A DNA stretch of 64,000 bases from Gammaproteobacteria bacterium (lineage in GTDB: Bacteria; Pseudomonadota; Gammaproteobacteria; CAISUE01), in contig JAJNBD010000008.1 of the NCBI GenBank assembly GCA_021156105.1, positions 62,001 through 126,000 on the forward strand, given 5' to 3'. Position numbers and translations under genes: made by a program. The notes under the pieces were generated by a model that was given only the letters and a program-made list of their open reading frames with translations, was not told the DNA's origin and searched no databases. Positions 8,614-15,664 of the stretch are shown here, one piece after another. How positions within the stretch are numbered: position 1 is the first letter of the stretch; every line of letters starts with the position of its first letter.

Positions 8614-9486
8614 ATGAATTTTTTTGATTACCCCTTAAAAAGTAATATCCGAATAACAGAGTCAATGATACTGTATAAAGGTTATAAGTTGGATGTTAAG
8701 TTTGATCCAGAAGATAAAGTGTTTCTGTTTAGCCTTGATGAAACTTTGGATGACCAACTACTGAAAGAAATTTTAGCAGAAATAGATTCTTACTTGAAAA
8801 CTAAGATAGCCGATAAAAAATATAAAATTTTATGCTTAGCGCCTCAAGAGCAATTGCGTATATTTGCTCAAGAAGGTTTTGTTGCTGGTACATTAAATAG
8901 AATAATGATCTGCCGCAAAGAGAAGCTTAATCTTTGTATATTTGAACCCTCGATTGAAGGGATCCAAATTATTTTGGATAAATCTTCTTTGCTAAGAGAA
9001 GACTATCAGCTACAAATACTTGCACTATTGAAACAACACGCTTATTGGGCAGCAGAGTGGGAGCGTAACAACGTAACTGGCCGTATTGATAGTGCATCTG
9101 TATGTATTGCGCTTATAGACAACGAAAAAATCATAGGGTTTGCTCGCTTGATAACTGATAAAAAAATAGCCTATATTAGTGATGTAATCATAGATCCGAA
9201 TTACAGAGGCAAAAAAATAGGGACTTACTTAATGTCAAAATTGCTAAAAATAGCTAGTGATTTATATCCTAATGTAGAGCACTATACTGTAATGGTAGCT
9301 TCACAAGGAAGGGAGGTGGCTTTAGCTTTATATAATAAATTAGGGTTTGCTGTTGACAGTCTTGAAAATATAGAAAGCCAAAAAATTTGCTATAAATTTG
9401 GTTTACCTTTCCCTGAGCTAGAAAAATCGCGAGAAGATTTTTTACGCTATATAGATAGTATTAAACTAAAAGTAGGTCTGTCTTAA
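8614..9486 (+). CDS. GNAT-family N-acetyltransferase (island cargo)
   Basis: Cytosolic acetyl-CoA-dependent acetyltransferase of unknown substrate, 290 residues. The C-terminal half is a clear GNAT fold: CIALIDNEKIIGFARLITD (beta strands 2-3), then motif A DVIIDPNYRGKKIGTYLM (Arg198-Gly-Lys-Lys-Ile-Gly, the acetyl-CoA pyrophosphate loop), and motif B EVALALYNKLGFAVD. The N-terminal 130 residues are not recognised and could be a degenerate second GNAT unit. It is the only intact gene in the first island between att1 and att2 and is very AT-rich, in keeping with transfer. Start ATG follows AAGAGCTGTT; ribosome-binding site is weak. Confidence 0.85.
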   Translation: MNFFDYPLKSNIRITESMILYKGYKLDVKFDPEDKVFLFSLDETLDDQLLKEILAEIDSYLKTKIADKKYKILCLAPQEQLRIFAQEGFVAGTLNRIMICRKEKLNLCIFEPSIEGIQIILDKSSLLREDYQLQILALLKQHAYWAAEWERNNVTGRIDSASVCIALIDNEKIIGFARLITDKKIAYISDVIIDPNYRGKKIGTYLMSKLLKIASDLYPNVEHYTVMVASQGREVALALYNKLGFAVDSLENIESQKICYKFGLPFPELEKSREDFLRYIDSIKLKVGLS

Positions 9487-9627
9487 ACTCAATCTCATTT
9501 TAAATTTAGGTCGCTTTCTTTTCGAGTTGGAAAGGCAAGGACTGATATGTTCTAAGAATACTAGAAACCGAAGAAGAGAATTTACTATAAAAAACTTAAT
9601 CGAGATAAATGCATGGGTAGAGGTAAG

Positions 9628-10013
9628 ATGCATACTGAGGCGCTTGTAGAATTTAAGCAAGTGCTAATGGCAAAAGGCGAGGCAACTGATATTTTTGGTG
9701 TTGAGCATAATAAAAATAGTGTGGAAAATATTATTGGTAATGTCATGCAATCGTTTGGTGGCGAAGAGCTGTATCCAAGCGTTGAAGAAAAGGCCGCGCA
9801 TCTACTTTTTTCATTGTAAAAAATCATTCTTTTGTTGATGGTAATAAGCATAGTCGCACTTATGCATTTGTTTAGTTTCTTTGTCAAACAAAAATATTAG
9901 ATGTATCACGCATTACACCGCCAGCTTTGACTGCATTAACACTATTAATTGCAGAAAGTAATCCTAAAGAAAAAGAGAAAATGGTTGGCTTGGTTTGCGC
10001 ATTCGTTAGGTAA
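9628..10013 (+). pseudogene. RhuM/Fic gene remnant (3' half, frameshifted)
   Basis: Matches the C-terminal part of the intact RhuM gene at 11238-12224 almost continuously at the DNA level: TEALVEFKQVLMAKGEATDIFGVEHNKNSVE then a frameshift near 9810, then HSFVDGNKHSRTYAFV, an in-frame TAG where the intact gene has a Trp codon, and ILDVSRITPPALTALTLLIAESNPKEKEKMVGLVCAF to the end. The N-terminal DNA-binding part is missing. The Fic motif has diverged (HSFVDGNKHSR versus HPFIDGNKRSG). It sits in island 1 at the same position, before the right-end arm repeats, as the intact gene does in island 2. Confidence 0.85.
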
Positions 10014-10205
10014 AAAATGACCAATGGAGTTTTTCCTTAGTACGGTTATTTTTATTGCTTTGTAGGTGCTCTCTGCTGAAGAGTTATAAAAGGATGGCTC
10101 GAAACATTTAAATTAACTGGTTAATATATTGGAGCAGCATGAAGCTGTGTTGAATCTCTCATTAAAATATTCGTCTATTATGGTTTTATAAAAGCTTGCT
10201 TAAAA

Positions 10206-10228
10206 CTGGGGGACAAAGCTGGGGGACA
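10206..10228 (+). repeat. Integrase arm-type repeats, right end of island 1
   Basis: CTGGGGGACA at 10206-10215 and again at 10219-10228, with the same 13-base period as the left-end pair at 8155. They lie about 55 bases before att2. Confidence 0.6.
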
Positions 10229-10282
10229 TTTGATAGGTGATTTGATAAATCAAAAATAAATCAATTGGTTATTGATGGTGGC

Positions 10283-10302
10283 AGATCCAGTCCGAGGAGA
10301 CA
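10283..10302 (+). repeat. att2: second copy of tRNA-Asn 3' core
   Basis: AGATCCAGTCCGAGGAGACA: keeps TCCAGTCCGAGGAG of the tRNA end and has lost the exact GCCA terminus. Marks the junction between island 1 and island 2. Confidence 0.8.
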
Positions 10303-10550
10303 TTTTTTCATCTACTAGCATCTCTTAACGTCTATTCTTCCTTGGTTTTTAATTAGTTACTGGTTTTTGGCTGTCTCTTATTGTCTATTGGTTTCTTGCA
10401 GAATCTCCACCTAAACTGGGGGGCCAAAGCGGGGATCGAGAGAGTCTCAAAAAACGATCACCCGGTTTATAGTTTTAAGAATAATGGGGCTAGTTAAGCG
10501 TCCTGAAGATCGCTGTTTTAATCTATTTTTGGGCTTGTTTCGATTGATCA
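10303..10550 (+). repeat. Left-end island segment, copy 2
   Basis: Decayed direct repeat of 8042-8300, starting TTTTTTCATCTACTAGCATC after att2. The arm-type repeats at 10416-10430 are degenerate (CTGGGGGGCC, then GCGGGGATCG). Confidence 0.7.
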
Positions 10551-10878
10551 TCCTTTAACATTTCTTCCAATTAATCAAGTTTCAATTAAGTTTTTACAGG
10601 TTGCAAAAAGCCTGAACAAGCTAGGCTCATTGACAGATCTGTTCTTATCTAGGAAATTTATTCTGTTTTTTCCTTTATCACCAGAAGTCGGATTTTTTGT
10701 TGCTTCAAGAAAATTTATTTGGAAAAGCAAAAGAAAAGTAATTAAAGATTTGAATTTTAATATAGTAAAAGGCGCGAAACGTCTTGTTATAGCTAAAGAT
10801 CGCGGGCATGATAGCTTTGTTAAAAAGCATTTTTTTCGGTTAATCAAATCAGAAGAGCTTTTTAATGGTAAGAAATAA
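10522..10878 (+). pseudogene. Gene fragment of unknown type at the left end of island 2
   Basis: Open frame without a good start codon; the first usable one is TTG at 10630, giving 82 residues. The visible peptide (FPLSPEVGFFVASRKFIW, then VIKDLNFNIVKGAKRLVIAKD) has the feel of the C-terminal end of DUF4238-type proteins (a hydrophobic Pro-Leu-Ser-Pro strand, a later VxxLN helix, an A-R pair), but this is a weak resemblance. The frame runs back into the island-end repeat, so it is probably a 3' fragment left by recombination. It could also be a small intact gene using TTG. Confidence 0.4.
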
Positions 10879-11237
10879 TTGACCAACTTTGATGTTTAAT
10901 GTTCTAGTAATACAATGAAATTTAATGTGACCCCTGGCTCGCCCTCTATCTGCTGATCTAATTTAATAAGATTGGCTTGTTACTTTGGCGCTTTATATCT
11001 AACATATTTATTAAGGCTGTTTTTTAAAATAATGAGCTGCTAATTTGTAAAAATGATTTTGGTTGGAAGAGCAAATATTTTTATGCGCTTATATTTTGCT
11101 GTTATTGAGTTTTTTACTTGATATGTGGTTAAAGCCTTTTGTGCTTCCAAAGTCTAAACTATTTCTCTAAAAGTATTGCTGTTTGGTATTTTTACTTTTA
11201 CCATTAAGAAAATGCTTGCCTAAAAAGGTTTCTTGCT
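10879..11237. other. Spacer before rhuM, no gene seen
   Basis: About 360 AT-rich bases. I see no convincing open frame, RNA gene or repeat; the rhuM promoter presumably lies here but no clear -35/-10 pair stands out. Confidence 0.5.
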
Positions 11238-12224
11238 ATGAAAAAACCTCAAAATCAAAGTGAACTCATTGTTTACCAGTCTAAAAGTGGTGCTCTTGAA
11301 CTAAGGGCTGATAAAGAAAAAGAAACTATTTGGCTAACGCAGCAACAGGTTGCAGATCTATTTGATGTTCAAAAAGCAGCAATTTCAAAGCACATAAAAA
11401 ATATTTTTCAATCAAAGGAGCTTGAGCCACGAGCAACTGTTTCCAAAATGGAAACAGTTCAACAAGAAGGAAAGCGTAACGTTAAAAGAACTATTGAATA
11501 CTATAATTTAGATTTGGTGCTTTCTATCGGATATCGAGTTAATTCTAAACAAGCAACACATTTTCGCCAATGGGCAACGCAAGTGCTTAAGGCGCATATG
11601 GTTCAGGGATATACACTTAATAAAGATCGTATATCAAAAAATTATAATGAATTCTTAAAAGCCGTTAATGATGTAAAAAGTTTATTGCCTGCAAATACAA
11701 TCGTTGATCATGACGGTGTTTTAGAGTTAATTAAATTATTTGCCGACACCTGGTTCTCTCTTGATGCTTATGATAAAGACCAATTAAAAATAATAGGCAC
11801 AACTAAACGTAAGATTAAATTAACTGCAGAAAAACTTACGGAAGCGCTCGTAGAGTTTAAGCAAGCTCTCATGGCAAAAGGTGGGGCGACTGATATTTTT
11901 GGGGTTGAGCGCAATAAAAATAGTGTTGAAAGTAGTATTGGTAATGTTATGCAATCTTTTGGTGGCGAAGAGCTGTATCCAAGCGCTGAGGAAAAGGCTG
12001 CGCATCTACTTTACTTTATTATCAAAAATCATCCTTTTATTGATGGGAACAAACGTAGTGGTGCTTATGCATTCGTTTGGTTTCTCCGCCAAGCAAAAAT
12101 ATTAGATATATCACGAATCACGCCGCCAGCTTTAACTGCATTAACACTATTAATTGCAGAAAGTAATCCTAAAGAAAAAGAGAAAATGGTTGGACTGGTT
12201 TGCGCATTGTTGAGTAAAAAATAA
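11238..12224 (+). CDS. RhuM-family protein with Fic/Doc-type C-terminal domain
   Basis: Virulence RhuM family, 328 residues. The N-terminus (ETIWLTQQQVADLFDVQKAAISKHIKNIF) is a helix-turn-helix-like DNA-binding region followed by the RhuM core YYNLDLVLSIGYRVNSKQATHFRQWATQVLKAHMVQGYTLN. The C-terminal third contains the Fic motif HPFIDGNKRSG (His265-Gly275), as in Doc toxins and AMP/phospho-transferring Fic enzymes, with FGGEELYPSAEEKAAHLLYFIIKNH before it. RhuM genes occur on pathogenicity and phage-defence islands; the biochemical role is not settled. It is the cargo of island 2; a frameshifted relative lies in island 1 and a deleted relic at 17733. No antitoxin-like partner frame is visible beside it. 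Confidence 0.9.
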   Translation: MKKPQNQSELIVYQSKSGALELRADKEKETIWLTQQQVADLFDVQKAAISKHIKNIFQSKELEPRATVSKMETVQQEGKRNVKRTIEYYNLDLVLSIGYRVNSKQATHFRQWATQVLKAHMVQGYTLNKDRISKNYNEFLKAVNDVKSLLPANTIVDHDGVLELIKLFADTWFSLDAYDKDQLKIIGTTKRKIKLTAEKLTEALVEFKQALMAKGGATDIFGVERNKNSVESSIGNVMQSFGGEELYPSAEEKAAHLLYFIIKNHPFIDGNKRSGAYAFVWFLRQAKILDISRITPPALTALTLLIAESNPKEKEKMVGLVCALLSKK

Positions 12225-12286
12225 GCGATGATTGTGTGAGATGTGCGAAAACTTTCTCTTATTGTCTCATAGAAGCTCCACTGAAG

Positions 12287-12309
12287 CCGGGGGATCAAAC
12301 TGGGGGTGT
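12287..12309 (+). repeat. Arm-type repeats, right end of island 2
   Basis: CCGGGGGATC near 12287 and CTGGGGGTGT at 12300-12309, again 13 bases apart and about 55 bases before the next att core, mirroring the right end of island 1. Confidence 0.5.
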
Positions 12310-12361
12310 TTAGGTATGAGTTTAAAAACAATCTATAAATCAATAGATTGAAATAAAAAAT

Positions 12362-12381
12362 GGTTCCGGTCCGAGGAGCCA
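12362..12381 (+). repeat. att3: third copy of tRNA-Asn 3' core
   Basis: GGTTCCGGTCCGAGGAGCCA; keeps CCGAGGAGCCA including the CCA end, with one change in the T-arm part. Junction between island 2 and the IS/ankyrin segment. Confidence 0.8.
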
Positions 12382-12436
12382 TTTCCATCAAGCATCACAT
12401 CCAAATTAGGGTCTCTCCCATAATAGGGGGGCTCAC

Positions 12437-12809
12437 CTAAGAACATAAAACTTTAACATGCAACCTGTGGTTTTCAACATTTCTAAAGCCATAAGCACGC
12501 CGTTGCATGAGTTTCATCTTTCGATGAAAGCCTTCTGTAATGTCATTATTTTTTGTAAATCGCCACATTCTAACAATCTCCTCACGCCATTGATAAAGCG
12601 TTTTCCCAAGGGTGACTAGCTTTTCCCAATAATGTTTCCAAATAAGTTGCGAGTTCTTTAGGCGATCGACCTTTTACCCCATCAAAGATTTTATGCTTTC
12701 GTAAGTCACACAGCGTAGTAGCGTAACCTTGTTTCTTGCTAAAGAGAAGTGCTTTCAAAACGATTTTGAAGCTTGCATTGCTTTCTTGGAATTTCCTAAG
12801 GGGCATCAT
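12437..12809 (-). pseudogene. ISL3-family transposase remnant
   Basis: Two pieces of an ISL3-type DDE transposase on the minus strand, joined by an internal deletion and frameshift near 12590. The upstream piece reads KQGYATTLCDLRKHKIFDGVKGRSPKELATYLETLLGK, the region of the first catalytic Asp (LCDL). The downstream piece reads WRFTKNNDITEGFHRKMKLMQRRAYGFRNVENHRLHVKVLCS, the characteristic ISL3 C-terminus. The middle with the second Asp and linker is gone. Non-functional. Confidence 0.85.
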
Positions 12810-12815
12810 AAATTT

Positions 12816-13066
12816 ATCCGCGCCACGAATTTATTAGAACGATGCTTTGAGGAGCAAAAGCGCAGAACCAAAGTGATTCTCAGTTTTTAGGGGAGCAAAG
12901 TGCAATAAAACTTGTGTTTGCTACTTTAATACGTATCAGTGAACGCTGGCGTAAAATTAAAATGACGTCGTTTGATTTAGCATTATTAAGGAATGTTCGG
13001 ACTTTGTATGGCAAGCATCAAGCTGACGCAAATAAAGAATTTATCTCAAGGAAACTTGCTGCATAA
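12816..13066 (+). pseudogene. IS256/mutator-like transposase C-terminal remnant
   Basis: Plus-strand reading ATNLLERCFEEQKRRTKVILSF, then an in-frame stop and a one-base frameshift, then EQSAIKLVFATLIRISERWRKIKMTSFDLALLRNVRTLYG to a stop at 13066. The TNLLER...RRTKVI..F pattern is the C-terminus of IS256-type (transposase mutator family) enzymes. It abuts the ISL3 remnant, so one element probably inserted into or recombined with the other. Confidence 0.75.
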
Positions 13067-13307
13067 TTGTTCTTTGTTTTTACTGATGGCTGTGTCCCAA
13101 AGACGCAAGGACTTAAGGCTCGGCGGGCAGGGGCAGTTTTTGATTGGTAGCTCTTGGTCATTGCTTTTTGGTTGTCTTTTAAATGATCTTTACCAGTGAA
13201 GGGACGTTTTTCCTGGATGATTCAAGCTAAAGCAGTTTTATACCCAAAGATCGCGCAAGTAACGAGCCAGGGGTGATGTTGATTATTAAGATGTATCATT
13301 AAGAGCC

Positions 13308-13336
13308 TTTACATGTTTAAACTCTTAATGTATAAT
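13308..13336 (+). promoter_or_regulatory. Sigma-70 promoter of the CaaX ankyrin gene
   Basis: TTTACA (13308-13313), 17-base spacer, perfect TATAAT (13331-13336). The ATG follows 34 bases later behind AAAGGAGAG, so this gene is well equipped for expression in spite of the IS debris upstream. Confidence 0.75.
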
Positions 13337-13370
13337 TGTCACTAGCACTGTTAATAATAAAGGAGAGCTT

Positions 13371-14036
13371 ATGACTAAAAATACTAACGTTGAGCCAGTT
13401 CAATTGCGAGAAGTAGAAATCGCTTCTAAATTTTGGACTGTCCGTAAAGATAAAGAAGTTTATGCAAAACAATATATTGAAAGGACGCTCCATAAGTATG
13501 GCCTAACACTTAATGATACCGAGTTAAACAGCTTAAAACCTAAGGAGATAAAATGGAGTGACTTGGAGGGAAAATTAAAAATCTGGGATGAGGGGCAGTT
13601 AGAAGGCTTAAATTATCTAAGCAAGGAATTAGAGGGAGCTATTCTTGCCGGTGATGCTTTTATGCTGATTGGAATTTTAATTTATCTAAAAAGAGATAAT
13701 CATGTTATAGATATTAACTATCCACTAGAGGATATTGATAACAGTCATCTTTATCCAATTGCTTACGCGAAAACGCCTCTAGGTATTGCTACAGAAAGAA
13801 AATATGCGCTTTGCGTTAAGATACTTCTGCAATGCCCAGGCATTGACATAAATCAAGGTATAGTAGGTATGCGTTGTGAGGAAATATATTCAGAAATGAA
13901 TGTTTCACCTTTTAGAATCGCGACAGGGAACGAAGATAACGCATGCGTTAAGTTGCTTGAGGACGCTGGTGCAAATAAACAAGGGTGCCCGTGGTCACAC
14001 GATAACAGCAACAAGGTCTCATGCGTTTTATTGTAG
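13371..14036 (+). CDS. Small ankyrin-type protein with C-terminal CaaX box (CVLL)
   Basis: 221 residues, soluble. The C-terminal half has degenerate ankyrin-like units: KTPLGIATERKYALCVKILLQCPGIDIN and SPFRIATGNEDNACVKLLEDAGAN. The last four residues are Cys-Val-Leu-Leu after a polar stretch SHDNSNKVS, a good match to a eukaryotic CaaX box; a terminal Leu favours geranylgeranylation. Legionella AnkB and other effectors are anchored in host membranes this way, so a translocated effector is likely. The N-terminal 80 residues match nothing I recognise. Strong ribosome-binding site (AAAGGAGAG), near-consensus promoter, and a terminator-like hairpin downstream. It is the only intact gene between att3 and att4. 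Confidence 0.8.
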   Translation: MTKNTNVEPVQLREVEIASKFWTVRKDKEVYAKQYIERTLHKYGLTLNDTELNSLKPKEIKWSDLEGKLKIWDEGQLEGLNYLSKELEGAILAGDAFMLIGILIYLKRDNHVIDINYPLEDIDNSHLYPIAYAKTPLGIATERKYALCVKILLQCPGIDINQGIVGMRCEEIYSEMNVSPFRIATGNEDNACVKLLEDAGANKQGCPWSHDNSNKVSCVLL

Positions 14037-14096
14037 CTTAATGAGACTAAGATAAATAAAAATAATTTGTCTCTCCACGAGTGAGCCTGACTTTAA

Positions 14097-14116
14097 CAGG
14101 GCCTGATTAGGCCCTG
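14097..14116 (+). terminator. Hairpin terminator after the CaaX ankyrin gene
   Basis: CAGGGCCT, loop GATT, AGGCCCTG: perfect 8-bp stem 61 bases after the stop, followed by CTTGTT. The T-run is short, so efficiency is uncertain. Confidence 0.55.
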
Positions 14117-14141
14117 CTTGTTAGCTGTAACTAGGTGAAAT

Positions 14142-14161
14142 GAGTTCAGTCCGAGGAGCCA
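14142..14161 (+). repeat. att4: fourth copy of tRNA-Asn 3' core
   Basis: GAGTTCAGTCCGAGGAGCCA, the best-preserved distal copy (ends in GCCA). It lies inside the 3' end of the small coding frame at 14146-14289 and marks the right boundary of the whole tRNA-linked island array. Confidence 0.8.
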
Positions 14162-14289
14162 TTTCTATCTTGTGTTATATGCGGCATACCCATAGGAGTG
14201 AGTAGGCTTTGTCCTTCATTTGCCCTAACAGAACTAAAACTTAAACTACGCAATAAGGCGAAAATAACAATAATAATATTGTTGTTCAT
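14146..14289 (-). CDS. Small secreted peptide coupled to the beta-lactamase-like gene, possibly truncated by integration
   Basis: 47 residues: MNNNIIIVIFALLRSLSF followed by SSVRANEGQSLLTPMGMPHITQ, with a hydrophobic signal-like start. Its ATG overlaps the stop of the upstream beta-lactamase-like gene by four bases (ATGA), the usual mark of translational coupling. Its last codons (NGSSD) are encoded by the att4 core, so the original C-terminus may have been replaced when the islands integrated. Alternatively it is a natural short peptide. Function unknown. Confidence 0.5.
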   Translation of the reverse strand: MNNNIIIVIFALLRSLSFSSVRANEGQSLLTPMGMPHITQDRNGSSD

Positions 14290-15230
14290 GATAAATTTTT
14301 CCTTATGCAAGCGTCTGATTTGGCAAAATCTTGCAATACCATATGTGTTGTAGCTGCAAGAATATCCTCACGCTTTTTGGCATCTTTTTTATCATTGGTA
14401 TAATAGATCGCCACAACAACAGGGGCACACTGAGGTGGCCAGATGATTCCAATATCATTGGTTGTACCATAATAAAAACCCGTTCCGGTTTTATCGCCAA
14501 CGATCCAATTTTTTGGTATCCCTGCTCTAATACGAGCGTTCCCAGTTGTATTATTTTTTAGCCACGAGACTAAAAGATTGCGTTGATAAGGCGCTAAAAT
14601 ATTTCCTAACGCTAATTTTTGTAAACTTTCCTCCATTGATGCTGGCGTAGCGCTATCGGTTATGTTGCCAGGACCGCCCGACATAGCTTCTGCAGGCCAA
14701 TCATGGTCTTGTCTAAAGGTGGCATTTTTTATCGAGCGTGCAAAATGGTTCATGCCTTGAATGCCATCTATTTTTTTTAAAAGGAGATTCATGGCTGTAT
14801 TGTCACTATATTCAATTGCTGCTGCACCTAATTCAGCAACCGTCATGCCATCCGCAACATGTTTTTCTGTAATGGGTGTCCAGTTAGTTAGATCCTTTTT
14901 GGTATAGATTATTTTTTCTTGTAAAAGAGAAGGATTCGTCATACTTTTTTTTAGCATTGCTGAAACGCCAATGACTTTAGAGGTACACTGTGTAGGAAAA
15001 CGCTCATCCGCACGATATTGTATGCGTTCATTATTTGCTGTATTCACTGCAGATATCCCAAGGCGTCCACCCGTGGTTGCTTCAACATCAGCTAGTTGTT
15101 TTTGTAACGGAGCTATTTTAGTTTTTTCTTCCTTAGCAAAGGAGGGCATGCAAATGCCAGCAAAAATACCCGCAATAGAAATTAGTAGTAAAGTACGTAG
15201 AAATGAATATTTGGAAAAAGCATATTTCAT
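14286..15230 (-). CDS. Class A beta-lactamase homologue with Cys in place of the catalytic Ser70
   Basis: 314 residues with a signal peptide (FLRTLLLISIAGIFAGICMPSFA), so periplasmic. The class A fold is clear: RFPTQCTSKVIGVSAML at the nucleophile helix, YSDN (Ser142-Asp143-Asn144, the SDN motif), GDKTGTG (Lys247-Thr-Gly, the KTG motif). However the SxxK motif reads Cys82-Thr-Ser-Lys85, and the omega loop reads DHDWPAEAMSGGPGN, lacking a Glu at the usual 166 position and Asn170. Without these the normal acylation-deacylation of beta-lactams is unlikely, so this may be a thiol enzyme, a penicillin-binding decoy or a decaying gene. The start at 15230 has GAG nine bases upstream and opens directly into the signal peptide. 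It lies just outside att4 and is coupled to the small peptide downstream. Confidence 0.85.
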   Translation of the reverse strand: MKYAFSKYSFLRTLLLISIAGIFAGICMPSFAKEEKTKIAPLQKQLADVEATTGGRLGISAVNTANNERIQYRADERFPTQCTSKVIGVSAMLKKSMTNPSLLQEKIIYTKKDLTNWTPITEKHVADGMTVAELGAAAIEYSDNTAMNLLLKKIDGIQGMNHFARSIKNATFRQDHDWPAEAMSGGPGNITDSATPASMEESLQKLALGNILAPYQRNLLVSWLKNNTTGNARIRAGIPKNWIVGDKTGTGFYYGTTNDIGIIWPPQCAPVVVAIYYTNDKKDAKKREDILAATTHMVLQDFAKSDACIRKNLS

Positions 15231-15664
15231 AAGTTTTATCTCTAATTTTCTTCTTTGCATTTTATAGCAGCAGTATAGCGATTTTAATAATATCTGCATA
15301 GCGATATAATGCGAGCGCTTTTATACCATTCCAAAAATTTGAAAAATCTAAAACATTAAAAGCGCTTTTAAATCATCGGTCTATTTGGGCAATGATTTTA
15401 TCTGAAAATAGTAGAGGGTATTGAACTTATTGTTTGAATCCACCATGTTTGGCCGTTAAAATGTCGTAATAATAAAACCTTTGAAAAATATAGCGTCTTC
15501 CTATGCGAGTTAGATTTTTTAAAAGCTAAACGATATGAAGACACTGAGTATTTTATTCTTTACGATATTTATTTTTTTCTTCACCAGGTTTTTAACTGAG
15601 AAGCTCAGCATGGCTTAAACTAACAAATTTGGGGTTGTTATAAGCGCTTGCGAAGATGATTTCT
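15231..15664. other. Spacer, no gene seen
   Basis: About 430 AT-rich bases between two minus-strand genes. It should hold the promoter of the beta-lactamase-like gene; minus-strand TATACT at 15272-15277 is a possible -10 but lacks a good -35. No repeats or open frames of note. Confidence 0.4.

Noticed and set aside
12993..13199. 68-codon frame
   Set aside because: Alternate frame over the IS256-like remnant and debris.
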